From Pseudopedobacter sp038237895 (GTDB taxonomy: Bacteria; Bacteroidota; Bacteroidia; Sphingobacteriales; Sphingobacteriaceae), in assembly GCA_038237895.1 (NCBI GenBank), contig JBBRYE010000045.1, positions 1 through 25,787 on the forward strand: DNA of 25,787 bases, given 5' to 3'. The notes under the pieces are model-generated. The model saw only the letters and a program-made list of their open reading frames with translations. It was not told the DNA's origin and made no database searches. The translations under genes were made by a program, and so were the position numbers. Positions 6,297-13,683 of the stretch are shown here, in pieces. Numbering within the stretch: the stretch's first letter is position 1; each line of letters begins with the position of its first letter.

Positions 6297-8219
6297 ATGT
6301 CTTTTTTTCAAAAAATTTTCTCTAAAAGATTTGGTCCTGTATTTCTATTATACCTAATCATTATCACTTTAGCTTTTATTACCAGAACTGCTTTATTGGT
6401 TAAATCTGCCACAGGTTTTGATTGGACCTTTCTCAACATAATTGGTATTTATTTTATTGGCTTATTTTATGATACCGTTTTAGCCAGCTATTTTTGCATT
6501 CCATTAGTGCTATACATCTGGCTAATACCCAATAAAATTTTCCGTAAAAACTGGCAGAGAATAATTTTATATGGTTACTTTATATTGGTAACCTTCCTAC
6601 TACTTTTTAATATAGTTGCCGAATGGGTTTTTTGGGACGAGTTTTCTACCCGTTTCAATTTTATAGCGGTAGATTATTTAGTTTATACTACAGAGGTAAT
6701 CGGAAATATTTGGCAATCCTATCCTGTTATTAAAATCATCATTGTGATTGCTTTAATCGCAATTGGTGCTTTCTTTTTGATAAAGAAAAGTATTAAATCT
6801 TCTTTACAAAGTAATCTTAGTTTTGGTAAAAGAACATTAATTGCTATTCCCTTACTTTGTTTACCATTACTATCTTGGTTTTTAGTGAGCAATAAAGGTA
6901 AAGAATTTAGCAATAATCAATTTGCTGTTGAATTAGCTGGAGATGGTTTGTATGAATTTGGGGCAGCTTTCTGGAATAATGAATTAGATTATAATAAGTT
7001 TTATGCTACGATTGATCAAGATAAAGCCTTTAAAATTGTAAGAGAATTGTTAGGACGAGATAGTGTTCAATTTTTAAACAATAATAACAGTAATAGTATT
7101 GATAGAAAAATAAGTTATACAGGTAAAGAAAATAAGTATAATGTTATTTTAATAAGTGTAGAAAGCCTAAGCGCAGATTATTTGGGAGTTTATGGCAATG
7201 CTCAAAACCTAACACCAAATATGGATAGTTTGGCAAAAAACGGCTTAATGTTTAGCAATCTTTATGCATCTGGAACGAGAACAGTGCGTGGTTTAGACGC
7301 GCTATCACTTTCTATTCCTCCTACTCCTGGGCAGTCTATTGTAAAAAGACCTAATAATGAAAACCTGTTTTCTATGGGTAATTTATTAAAAAAACAAAAT
7401 TATATCACCCAATATATTTATGGTGGCTATGGTTATTTTGATAATATGAATTACTTTTTTAGTAATAATGGTTACCAAGTAATTGATAGAACTGCCATCA
7501 ACGATAAAAAAGAAATTCATTATGAAAACATCTGGGGCGTTGCTGATGAAGATTTATTCACACTTTCGTTAAAAGAACTAGATAAAAACTATCAATCTGG
7601 GAAACCTTTTTTTAGTCAAATCATGACAACATCTAACCATCGACCTTTTACTTATCCTGATGGAAGGATCGATATTCCATCGCACACAAACCAAGAAGGC
7701 GCTGTTAAATACACTGATTATGCAATTGGTAAATTCTTAAAGGAAGCGTCAACCAAACCATGGTTTAATAATACTATTTTTGTTATCATAGCTGATCATT
7801 GTGCCTCTAGTGCAGGTAAAACCGAACTTCCAGTTTATAGATATCATATTCCAGCCTTTATATATGCACCAAAAATTGTAAAGCCACAGGTTTATGAAAA
7901 GTTAACTGCTCAAATGGATGTTGTACCCACTATTTTAGGAATGCTTAAAATTAATTATGAATCTAAATTCTTTGGAAGGGATATTTTTAAAGTTAAAACT
8001 GATGAAGAATGGGCTTTTGTAAGCACTTATGAAAGATTAGGTTTTATGAGAAACGGGCACTTATTAGTTTTATCGCCACAAAAAAAAGTACAACAATTTA
8101 AAGTGCTTCCTAATAATGATCAAATTCTAGAAAAAGTTGATGAAAAATTAAAGGAAGAAGCTATTGCTTTTTACCAAACCGCTAGTTATCTATATAAAAA
8201 TAAGCTTTACGGTAAATAA
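6297..8219 (+). CDS. LtaS-like membrane sulfatase-family phospho-transferase
   Basis: The 640-residue protein has about five N-terminal membrane helices (roughly residues 12-32, 45-65, 66-80, 88-108 and 144-163, with another hydrophobic stretch near 180-197), then an extracytoplasmic alkaline-phosphatase/sulfatase-fold domain from about residue 280. Catalytic features visible are NVILISVESLS with the metal-ligand Glu289, SGTRTVRGLDALS carrying the nucleophilic Thr (T327 or T329), SNHRPF (H448), and VIIADHCA with D500-H501. These match the lipoteichoic-acid synthase/phosphoglycerol or phosphoethanolamine transferase group. A Gram-negative Bacteroidota cell has no classical LTA, so the acceptor is unknown; modification of a lipid or surface glycan at the periplasmic face is a reasonable inference. 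The gene stands alone after crtI (115-bp gap). Confidence 0.88.
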   Translation: MSFFQKIFSKRFGPVFLLYLIIITLAFITRTALLVKSATGFDWTFLNIIGIYFIGLFYDTVLASYFCIPLVLYIWLIPNKIFRKNWQRIILYGYFILVTFLLLFNIVAEWVFWDEFSTRFNFIAVDYLVYTTEVIGNIWQSYPVIKIIIVIALIAIGAFFLIKKSIKSSLQSNLSFGKRTLIAIPLLCLPLLSWFLVSNKGKEFSNNQFAVELAGDGLYEFGAAFWNNELDYNKFYATIDQDKAFKIVRELLGRDSVQFLNNNNSNSIDRKISYTGKENKYNVILISVESLSADYLGVYGNAQNLTPNMDSLAKNGLMFSNLYASGTRTVRGLDALSLSIPPTPGQSIVKRPNNENLFSMGNLLKKQNYITQYIYGGYGYFDNMNYFFSNNGYQVIDRTAINDKKEIHYENIWGVADEDLFTLSLKELDKNYQSGKPFFSQIMTTSNHRPFTYPDGRIDIPSHTNQEGAVKYTDYAIGKFLKEASTKPWFNNTIFVIIADHCASSAGKTELPVYRYHIPAFIYAPKIVKPQVYEKLTAQMDVVPTILGMLKINYESKFFGRDIFKVKTDEEWAFVSTYERLGFMRNGHLLVLSPQKKVQQFKVLPNNDQILEKVDEKLKEEAIAFYQTASYLYKNKLYGK

Positions 8220-8264
8220 TATAGCTTTTTTATGATTTTAACTGATTTTTGGCTGATTATTTTT

Positions 8265-8272
8265 TAAGTTTG
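8265..8272 (+). promoter_or_regulatory. Candidate -7 promoter element of the permease gene
   Basis: TAAGTTTG is an exact match to the Bacteroidota -7 consensus TAnnTTTG and lies 24 bp before the permease ATG. No well-placed -33 TTTG was seen, so the support is moderate. Confidence 0.4.
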
Positions 8273-8296
8273 GTTTTAAAGATTTAAATAAAGTAG

Positions 8297-10021
8297 ATGC
8301 TAAAAGGGATATTAAGAAAAAAAACTATCGCCAAAATATTAAATGATACCAAAGAAGGTTATGGCGATGGAGAACACGCTAGCCTAAATAAAGTATTAAA
8401 CGTAAGAGATTTAACCATGATGGGAATTGCCGCTGTAATTGGTGCTGGTATTTTTTCTACAATTGGCGAAGCTTCTTTTAACGGTGGTCCTGGAGTAAGT
8501 GTTTTATTTGTAATCACTGCTATTACTTGTGGTTTTTCGGCACTTTGCTATGCAGAATTTGCTTCAAGAATTCCGGTTTCTGGTAGTGCTTATACCTATG
8601 CCTATGCATCTTTTGGCGAATTGGTAGCATGGATTATTGGTTGGGATTTATTAATGGAATATGCCATTGGTAATATTGCGGTGGCCATATCTTGGAGTGG
8701 CTATTTTGTAAATCTACTTCATGGTTTCAACATCAATTTACCTGCTTATGTTACTATGGATTATTTTTCTGCCTATAAAGCAAGTAAACAAATTGCAGAT
8801 TTAACCGCGTCAGGTAGTTCTTTAGAAAATTTAAGCTCTAATACAAAATATGCTGCAGAGGCTTGGGCTACTGCTCCTTCAATCGGAGGCATCAAATTAA
8901 TTGCAGATTTTCCTGCATTGCTCATCGTTTTTTTAATCACCTATTTAGTTTACATCGGCATTAGGGAAACCAAAAAAGCAACCAATGCAATGGTTATTTT
9001 AAAAATTTGTGTGGTATTAGCAGTAATTGTTATAGGTTTCTTTTATGTAACCCCAGCAAATTGGCACCCATTTTTACCAAACGGTTTTTCTGGGATGATG
9101 AAAGGTGTTTCAGGAGTTTTCTTCGCCTATATAGGTTTCGATGCCATTTCTACTACAGCAGAAGAATGTGAAAATCCTCAAAAAGATTTACCTCGAGGAA
9201 TGATTTATTCACTAATCATTTGCACAGTTCTATATATTTTAGTCGCCATAGTTTTAACTGGGATGGTTAATTACAGTGAACTGGCAGTATCAGATCCATT
9301 AGCTTTCGTTTTTGAACGCGTAGGGTTAAATAAAATTAGTTATGTAATTTCTATAAGTGCCGTTATTGCTACCGCAAGTGTATTATTGATTTTTCAAATG
9401 GGCCAACCTCGTATTTGGATGAGCATGAGCCGAGACGGATTATTACCTAAAGCATTTTCTCGTATCCATCCAAAATATAAAACACCGTCTTTTGCAACAA
9501 TTGTTACGGGTTTTGTTGTTGCAATCCCTGCCCTATTTATGAATTTAACAGAGGTTACAGATTTAACCAGCATTGGGACATTGTTTGCTTTTGTGTTAGT
9601 TTGTGGTGGTGTTTTATTATTACCTAAAGATACGGAAGCGAACGATGGTAAAAAACGTTTTAGAATGCCTTACATCAATGGTAAATTTATAGTCCCTGTT
9701 TTAGTGATGGTTGGTTTATTTTTCTTTTATAAAAATCTTTTAAATGTTTTTGATTTTAATAACGGTTGGGAAATAATAAGAGAAAGATTACCACTTTATT
9801 TATTCTTAATTCTTTTAGTACTAATCACATATTTTTCTTTTAAAAGAAACCTATCATTAATACCTGTTTTAGGTTTATTAAGTTGTTCTTATTTAATGAC
9901 AGAATTGGGTTACACCAATTGGTTAAGATTTCTAATTTGGTTAGTAATTGGACTAGTAATTTACTTTACTTATAGCTATAAAAACAGTAAATTAAACCTC
10001 GATAAAGAAATAACAAATTAA
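8297..10021 (+). CDS. APC-superfamily amino-acid permease (cationic amino acid transporter type)
   Basis: The 574-residue protein has at least 12 membrane helices, with a longer C-terminal part of two extra hydrophobic segments, as in the CAT group. The first helix carries MMGIAAVIGAGIFSTIGEA, the GxGIF unwound substrate-binding motif of LeuT-fold APC transporters. SGSAYTYAYASFGELVAWIIGWDLLMEYAIG and FFAYIGFDAISTTAEECENPQKDLPRGMI are further APC/CAT signatures. The soluble N-terminus (about 45 residues, KKTIAKILNDTKEGYGDGEHASLNKVL) is typical of bacterial YfnA/CAT-like permeases. Expected role: proton-coupled uptake or exchange of amino acids across the inner membrane; substrate not determinable here. 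It is preceded by a candidate promoter and followed by a good terminator, so it is probably monocistronic. Confidence 0.92.
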   Translation: MLKGILRKKTIAKILNDTKEGYGDGEHASLNKVLNVRDLTMMGIAAVIGAGIFSTIGEASFNGGPGVSVLFVITAITCGFSALCYAEFASRIPVSGSAYTYAYASFGELVAWIIGWDLLMEYAIGNIAVAISWSGYFVNLLHGFNINLPAYVTMDYFSAYKASKQIADLTASGSSLENLSSNTKYAAEAWATAPSIGGIKLIADFPALLIVFLITYLVYIGIRETKKATNAMVILKICVVLAVIVIGFFYVTPANWHPFLPNGFSGMMKGVSGVFFAYIGFDAISTTAEECENPQKDLPRGMIYSLIICTVLYILVAIVLTGMVNYSELAVSDPLAFVFERVGLNKISYVISISAVIATASVLLIFQMGQPRIWMSMSRDGLLPKAFSRIHPKYKTPSFATIVTGFVVAIPALFMNLTEVTDLTSIGTLFAFVLVCGGVLLLPKDTEANDGKKRFRMPYINGKFIVPVLVMVGLFFFYKNLLNVFDFNNGWEIIRERLPLYLFLILLVLITYFSFKRNLSLIPVLGLLSCSYLMTELGYTNWLRFLIWLVIGLVIYFTYSYKNSKLNLDKEITN

Positions 10022-10083
10022 TTGTATCATACTGATTGAGCCTTCCGTAATGGTTAAGAATTCTTTTAGTTTTTCTATATATT

Positions 10084-10120
10084 AGCCTTTAACCTTTCCT
10101 CAGGTTAAGGGCTTTTTTAT
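10084..10120 (+). terminator. Rho-independent terminator after the permease gene
   Basis: A 12-bp stem (AGCCTTTAACCT / AGGTTAAGGGCT, one G-T pair) with loop TTCCTC is followed by TTTTTATTTT. It lies about 60 bp after the permease stop. Confidence 0.85.
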
Positions 10121-10180
10121 TTTATGGCTTTAATGATTTAAGATATTTAATAGTTTTTGATTTAAGTTTAAATTTTATTT

Positions 10181-10260
10181 GGGCGTTCGGGCGGGCTTTA
10201 CGCTGTATCTTTTTTTCTGAAAAAGAAAAAAAGGATGCCGCTTTAATCCCTAACGCAAAA
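10181..10260 (+). repeat. Dispersed repeat family A, copy 2
   Basis: The 60 bp at 10201-10260 match 24295-24354 at 55 of 60 positions by eye, including a self-complementary T-run/A-run hairpin (CTTTTTTTC-TGAAA-AAGAAAAAAAG) and the end motif TAACGCAAAA. The left part, GGGCGTTCGGGCGGGCTTTACGCT, replaces the palindrome seen in the other two copies. The repeat ends about 21 bp before the TTG start of the acetyltransferase gene, so it may lie within that gene's promoter or leader. Confidence 0.75.
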
Positions 10261-10281
10261 CTCACATCATTAAAATATATT

Positions 10282-10794
10282 TTGTTTAAAATCTCTCCAG
10301 TCAAAATTCATCAAGCTCATCAACTACAAAAGATTTCTAAGGAAACCTTTTCTTTGGCTTTTGCTAAAGACAACACACCAGAAAACCTGACAGATTATTT
10401 TGCAAAAGCTTTCTCTGTAGAAGAATTGAATAAACAACTCAATAATCAAAATTCAAGGTTTTATTTTGTTTATAATGAAGATAATTTAGCTGCCTATTTT
10501 AAAATCAACATCGGCGAAAGCCAAACCGAAATTGGTGCAAAAGGTGGGATGGAATTAGAAAGGTTATACATTTATCCTGCCCATCAAAACAAAAAAATTG
10601 GTGCTTTTATAATAAACGAGGTAAAAATTAAAGCTATTTTAGAAGATAAAAAATATATCTGGTTAGGCGTTTGGGAAAATAATTTAAAGGCAATTAAATT
10701 CTATGGTAATCATGGATTTACAAAATTTGATAGCCACATTTATTATTTGGGCGATGATCCTCAAACGGATTTGATGATGCGTTTGGAATTGTAA
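10282..10794 (+). CDS. GNAT family N-acetyltransferase
   Basis: The 170-residue product has the GNAT fold: an N-terminal KISPVKIHQAHQLQKISKETFSLAF segment typical of RimI-like acetyltransferases, the central strand MELERLYIYPAHQNKKIGAFII with the acetyl-CoA pyrophosphate-binding loop (HQNKKIG, a variant of Q/RxxGxG/A), and VWENNLKAIKFYGNHGF, the conserved C-terminal motif. Expected role: transfer of acetyl from acetyl-CoA to an amine of a small molecule or protein; substrate unknown. The start is TTG at 10282; no in-frame ATG or GTG lies close enough to preserve the fold. A TATTTTG sequence overlaps it and could instead be a promoter element, so the start is less certain than the family. It follows a repeat copy and precedes a cytochrome gene by 36 bp on the same strand. 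Confidence 0.85.
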   Translation: MFKISPVKIHQAHQLQKISKETFSLAFAKDNTPENLTDYFAKAFSVEELNKQLNNQNSRFYFVYNEDNLAAYFKINIGESQTEIGAKGGMELERLYIYPAHQNKKIGAFIINEVKIKAILEDKKYIWLGVWENNLKAIKFYGNHGFTKFDSHIYYLGDDPQTDLMMRLEL

Positions 10795-10830
10795 AAAATA
10801 ATGTTCTAATTTATTTAAAATTAGCTTATT

Positions 10831-11274
10831 ATGAAATCTCAAATAAAACCTTTCTTGTTTATTATAGCAATTGTTGGTTGTATCAGTTTAGCTGCTACAA
10901 CGCCTCAATCAACAAAACAACAAGACTGGAAGGCGAAAAATCTAAAAGTATTACCTAAAGATATTTCTAAAAAAGCCTTAGATAGTATTATGCATAACTA
11001 TAGAGATGCTTTGGGTGTTAAATGTAATTTTTGTCACGCAAAATCTACAACAGATAGCACAAAACTAGATTTTGCTAGCGATGCAAATAGAAAGAAAAAT
11101 TACGCTAGATATATGATGGTGATGACAGATTCCATCAATAACAAATATTTTAAAAGACAATTACAGCGCCATGGTACATTTTCTGTAACCTGTGCAACTT
11201 GTCACAGAGGAGAGGAAGAACCAGCTGTTGCCATGCCAATGATAGAAAAAATGCCGCAAAAAAAGGGAGAATAA
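10831..11274 (+). CDS. Diheme c-type cytochrome of the reaction-centre cytochrome c family
   Basis: The 147-residue product has an N-terminal signal peptide (MKSQIKPFLFIIAIVGCISLAA) and two CxxCH heme attachment motifs, CNFCH at residues 65-69 and CATCH at 121-125. The surrounding NLKVLPKDISKKALDSIMHNYRDALGVKCNFCHA and the VTCATCHRG ending match short proteins annotated as photosynthetic reaction-centre cytochrome c subunit-like, which are common in non-photosynthetic Bacteroidota and Acidobacteriota. The Met/His between the motifs (MMVMTD, RHGTF) may provide distal ligands. It should act in the periplasm as an electron carrier; its partner is unknown and no oxidase or reaction-centre gene is in the window. 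The stop codon lies inside the loop of a terminator hairpin. Confidence 0.9.
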   Translation: MKSQIKPFLFIIAIVGCISLAATTPQSTKQQDWKAKNLKVLPKDISKKALDSIMHNYRDALGVKCNFCHAKSTTDSTKLDFASDANRKKNYARYMMVMTDSINNKYFKRQLQRHGTFSVTCATCHRGEEEPAVAMPMIEKMPQKKGE

Positions 11275-11290
11275 ATTCTCCCTTTTTTAT
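11259..11290. terminator. Bidirectional terminator overlapping the cytochrome stop codon
   Basis: The stem AAAAAGGGAGAAT / ATTCTCCCTTTTT has the TAA stop of the cytochrome gene in its loop. It is followed by T runs on the + strand and, because the left arm starts with an A run, by T runs on the - strand as well. It sits between convergent genes and can serve both. Confidence 0.85.
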
Positions 11291-11312
11291 TTATAAAATT
11301 ACACCTTCCAAT

Positions 11313-11849
11313 TTATTTACTAAACTCCTCAATCATTTTTTTGTTAAAAGCTGGTAAATCTTTTGGAGATCTACTTGTAATTAAACCATTATCAACTACA
11401 ACTTCACTATCCTCCCAATTTGCTCCAGCATTTATTAAATCAGTTTTTATAGAAGAAAATGAAGTCATTTTTTTACCTTTTACTAAACCTGTTTCAATTA
11501 ATAATTGTGGACCGTGGCATATTGATGCAATTGGTTTACCTGCTGTTATAAATTCTTTTACAAAATCTATATAGCTTTCACTTGCCCTCATTTTATCAGG
11601 GTTCATCACTCCACCGGGAATCATTAATGCATCATAATCATTCGCGTTTGCATGAGACAAATCCATATCAACATCCACTTCTACTCCCCAATCAACTTTA
11701 TCCCAAGCTTTAATTTTTTTCTCTTGTTTAGAAATTACATGTACTAAAGCTCCTGCTGCTTCTAACGCTTTTTTAGGTTCTAATAACTCTGATTGTTCAA
11801 ATCCCATATCACTTAATATGGCTATTTTTTTGTCTTTTAAACTTTCCAT
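11313..11849 (-). CDS. DJ-1/PfpI family protein (YhbO/PfpI-like)
   Basis: The 178-residue product is a single DJ-1/PfpI domain of usual length. KIAILSDMGFEQSELLEPKKALEAAG gives the first strand and the conserved Glu near residue 18. DYDALMIPGG is the central glycine-rich strand, and PIASICHGPQLLIETGLVKGKK contains the nucleophile elbow Cys111-His112. TSFSSIKTDLINAGANWEDSEVVVDNGLITSRSPKDLPAF is characteristic of the PfpI/YhbO subgroup. Family members have been reported as proteases, chaperones and deglycases, with activity still debated, so a stress-related cytosolic role is all that can be said. There is no signal peptide. It converges with the cytochrome gene across a bidirectional terminator and has no operon partner. 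Confidence 0.9.
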   Translation of the reverse strand: MESLKDKKIAILSDMGFEQSELLEPKKALEAAGALVHVISKQEKKIKAWDKVDWGVEVDVDMDLSHANANDYDALMIPGGVMNPDKMRASESYIDFVKEFITAGKPIASICHGPQLLIETGLVKGKKMTSFSSIKTDLINAGANWEDSEVVVDNGLITSRSPKDLPAFNKKMIEEFSK

Positions 11850-12045
11850 TGTATTTTGCTTTTTAAAGGTATTTATATGTGGTAAATATTAAGTTTACTA
11901 CATCATTTATAAAACAATTACTAAACCAGAATCTCGATGACATGTCTTTTTAGACATTTAAAACATAATTTTATGCTTTTCTAAATATAAATTTAACTAA
12001 ATGAGTAATTTCTTAAAATTCATTTCTTAAAAACTTTCAAACTTA

Positions 12046-12053
12046 TATCTTTG
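12046..12053 (+). promoter_or_regulatory. Candidate -7 promoter element of purN
   Basis: TATCTTTG matches TAnnTTTG exactly and lies 28 bp before the GTG at 12081. An in-frame TTG at 12051 overlaps the element, so using that TTG as start would place it inside the promoter. No clear -33 element was seen. Confidence 0.4.
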
Positions 12054-12080
12054 GGAGAAATCATAAACTCTTTAAAACTT

Positions 12081-12662
12081 GTGAAGAAAAGAATTGCCAT
12101 TTTTGCATCAGGGTCTGGATCAAACGCTCAAAAGATAATGGAGCATTTCAAAAAAAGTAATGATGCCGAAGTTGCGCTTATTTTAACTAATAATCCGTAT
12201 GGTTATGTGTTGCAAAGAGCAGATAATTTTGAAATTCCTTCACATATTTTTGATAAGCAAGAGTTTTATGAAACCAATAAAATTATCACCTTACTAAATA
12301 ATTTGAATATAGATTTATTGGTTTTAGCAGGTTTTTTATGGTTAGTGCCTTCAAATTTGTTAAAAGCTTTCCCAAATAAAATCATCAATATTCACCCATC
12401 TTTACTACCAAAATATGGTGGAAAAGGGATGTACGGAGATAGTGTTCACAAAGCGGTTTTAACGGATAAAGAATCTGAATCTGGCATCACTATACATTTT
12501 GTAAATGAAAATTTTGACGAAGGAGAAGTCATTCATCAGTCTAAGTTTAAAATAGATAAAGGTGATGATCTGGAAATGATGAAATTTAAAGTTCAACAAT
12601 TAGAGCATGCTCACTTTCCTAAAGTAATAGAGAGTTTACTTAAGAAAATGAAAAGCATTTAA
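12081..12662 (+). CDS. purN: Phosphoribosylglycinamide formyltransferase
   Basis: Starting from GTG 12081 the product has 193 residues, usual for PurN. It starts KKRIAIFASGSGSNAQKI, the family's first strand with the phosphate-binding GSGSN loop (residues 11-15). NIHPSLLPKYGG carries the catalytic Asn103 and His105, and NENFDEGEVIHQ carries the catalytic Asp146. Known reaction: transfer of a formyl group from 10-formyl-tetrahydrofolate to GAR, step 3 of purine synthesis, in the cytosol. An in-frame TTG 30 bp upstream would add GEIINSLKLV; it is disfavoured because it overlaps a TATCTTTG promoter-like element and because family proteins begin at the KKRIAIF strand. The gene stands alone and ends 4 bp before the converging PorP/SprF gene. 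Confidence 0.93.
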   Translation: MKKRIAIFASGSGSNAQKIMEHFKKSNDAEVALILTNNPYGYVLQRADNFEIPSHIFDKQEFYETNKIITLLNNLNIDLLVLAGFLWLVPSNLLKAFPNKIINIHPSLLPKYGGKGMYGDSVHKAVLTDKESESGITIHFVNENFDEGEVIHQSKFKIDKGDDLEMMKFKVQQLEHAHFPKVIESLLKKMKSI

Positions 12663-12666
12663 TCTT

Positions 12667-13683
12667 TTACCATAACTTTTGCGGACAGGTAACTTTATAA
12701 TGGTTATTTAACATTAAGCCTAAAACAATTTCATGTGAACCCCTAGAAACTGTATTTAATGCCGATTGGGTAAAGTCATAAGCATATCCTACGCTGAACA
12801 AAGAACCCAAATTAAAGCCTAGCATCCCTGAATAAGAATCGTCTTTACGATAAGCACCTCCAATCCAAAACTTATCTCTAAAAGAAACTTTTGTATTAAA
12901 ATCTATCCCAATTGGCACAGGATTTACGTATTTTACCATTACAGAAGGTATTATAGTAACATCATCACTTAGCCAAAATCGGTAGCCTGCTGTAAAAAAT
13001 GTATGCGGAACTGTTTTGCCTGTATTGTAAGAAGATTGACTGGAAAATGAAAGCTTTTGCGGTAAAATTTGCTGTACCGATGCACCAAAGAAAAACTCGG
13101 CAGAGTAAAGCCAAATACCCAAGTTTAAATCGGGTTTAATTCTGTTAATAGTTCCGCTATTTGCAATTGCTGCATCAACAGGATTTTCTAAGGTAATGTC
13201 ATTAGTATTCAAAGTTACTTTTGATATTCCGGCACCAATGCCAACAGCTAAGTTTAATTTTGGAGCTAATCCAATATGATAAGCATAAGTTATATCTAAA
13301 GTATTGTTACTAAGTGGCCCTGTTTTATCTACCACAGCAACCAAACCAATTCCATGATGAGGTTTTGAAGCTTCATAATCAGACTTATAACTTCTTCCTA
13401 ATGGATTATCACCAACCATTCCGTAAGAAGTAGCGCTTCCCCAGTCATCAGTTTTACCTAAAGGCATGTGTGCAGTTAAATATGAGGTTTGTGGAGCGTT
13501 TTGTAAACCAGTCCATTGTTGCCGAGTGGCAGCTTTAATATCAATATAATTTTCTATCCCTGTAATAGCAGGATTTATAATATAATTATTTAAAATATAC
13601 TGTGTGTACTGAGGTTTCTGCTGCCCTAAAGTATTTTGAACGACAATAAATAATAATATGGATATAGTTACTAATTTCCTCAT
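12667..13683 (-). CDS. PorP/SprF family type IX secretion-associated outer membrane protein
   Basis: The 338-residue product has a signal peptide (MRKLVTISILLFIVVQNTLGQ) followed by QKPQYTQYILNNYIINPAITG, the hallmark start of the PorP/SprF family. The rest alternates amphipathic strands with Gly and aromatic residues (QQWTGLQNAPQTSYL, GIGAGISKV, LNLGIWLYSAEFFFGASVQQ, FWIGGAYRKDDSYSGMLGFNLG) and is predicted to form an outer-membrane beta barrel. Known role: SprF in Flavobacterium is needed for secretion and surface attachment of the giant adhesin SprB; PorP acts with the T9SS in Porphyromonas. The ATG overlaps the TGA of the upstream 1169-residue gene (ATGA), so the two are translationally coupled, supporting a dedicated partner role for one or both giant proteins. 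Core T9SS genes (porK/L/M/N, sprA) are not in this window. Confidence 0.92.
   Translation of the reverse strand: MRKLVTISILLFIVVQNTLGQQKPQYTQYILNNYIINPAITGIENYIDIKAATRQQWTGLQNAPQTSYLTAHMPLGKTDDWGSATSYGMVGDNPLGRSYKSDYEASKPHHGIGLVAVVDKTGPLSNNTLDITYAYHIGLAPKLNLAVGIGAGISKVTLNTNDITLENPVDAAIANSGTINRIKPDLNLGIWLYSAEFFFGASVQQILPQKLSFSSQSSYNTGKTVPHTFFTAGYRFWLSDDVTIIPSVMVKYVNPVPIGIDFNTKVSFRDKFWIGGAYRKDDSYSGMLGFNLGSLFSVGYAYDFTQSALNTVSRGSHEIVLGLMLNNHYKVTCPQKLW

Noticed and set aside
10122..10304. 60-codon frame on the - strand in the spacer upstream of the GNAT gene
   Set aside because: It translates the repeat copy and low-complexity A/T runs (lysine-rich) and overlaps the GNAT start; no support for a real gene.
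10806..10824. CTAATTT-ATTTA-AAATTAG hairpin between the GNAT and cytochrome genes as a terminator
   Set aside because: The short, AT-rich stem is not followed by a T run; it could be chance in AT-rich DNA.
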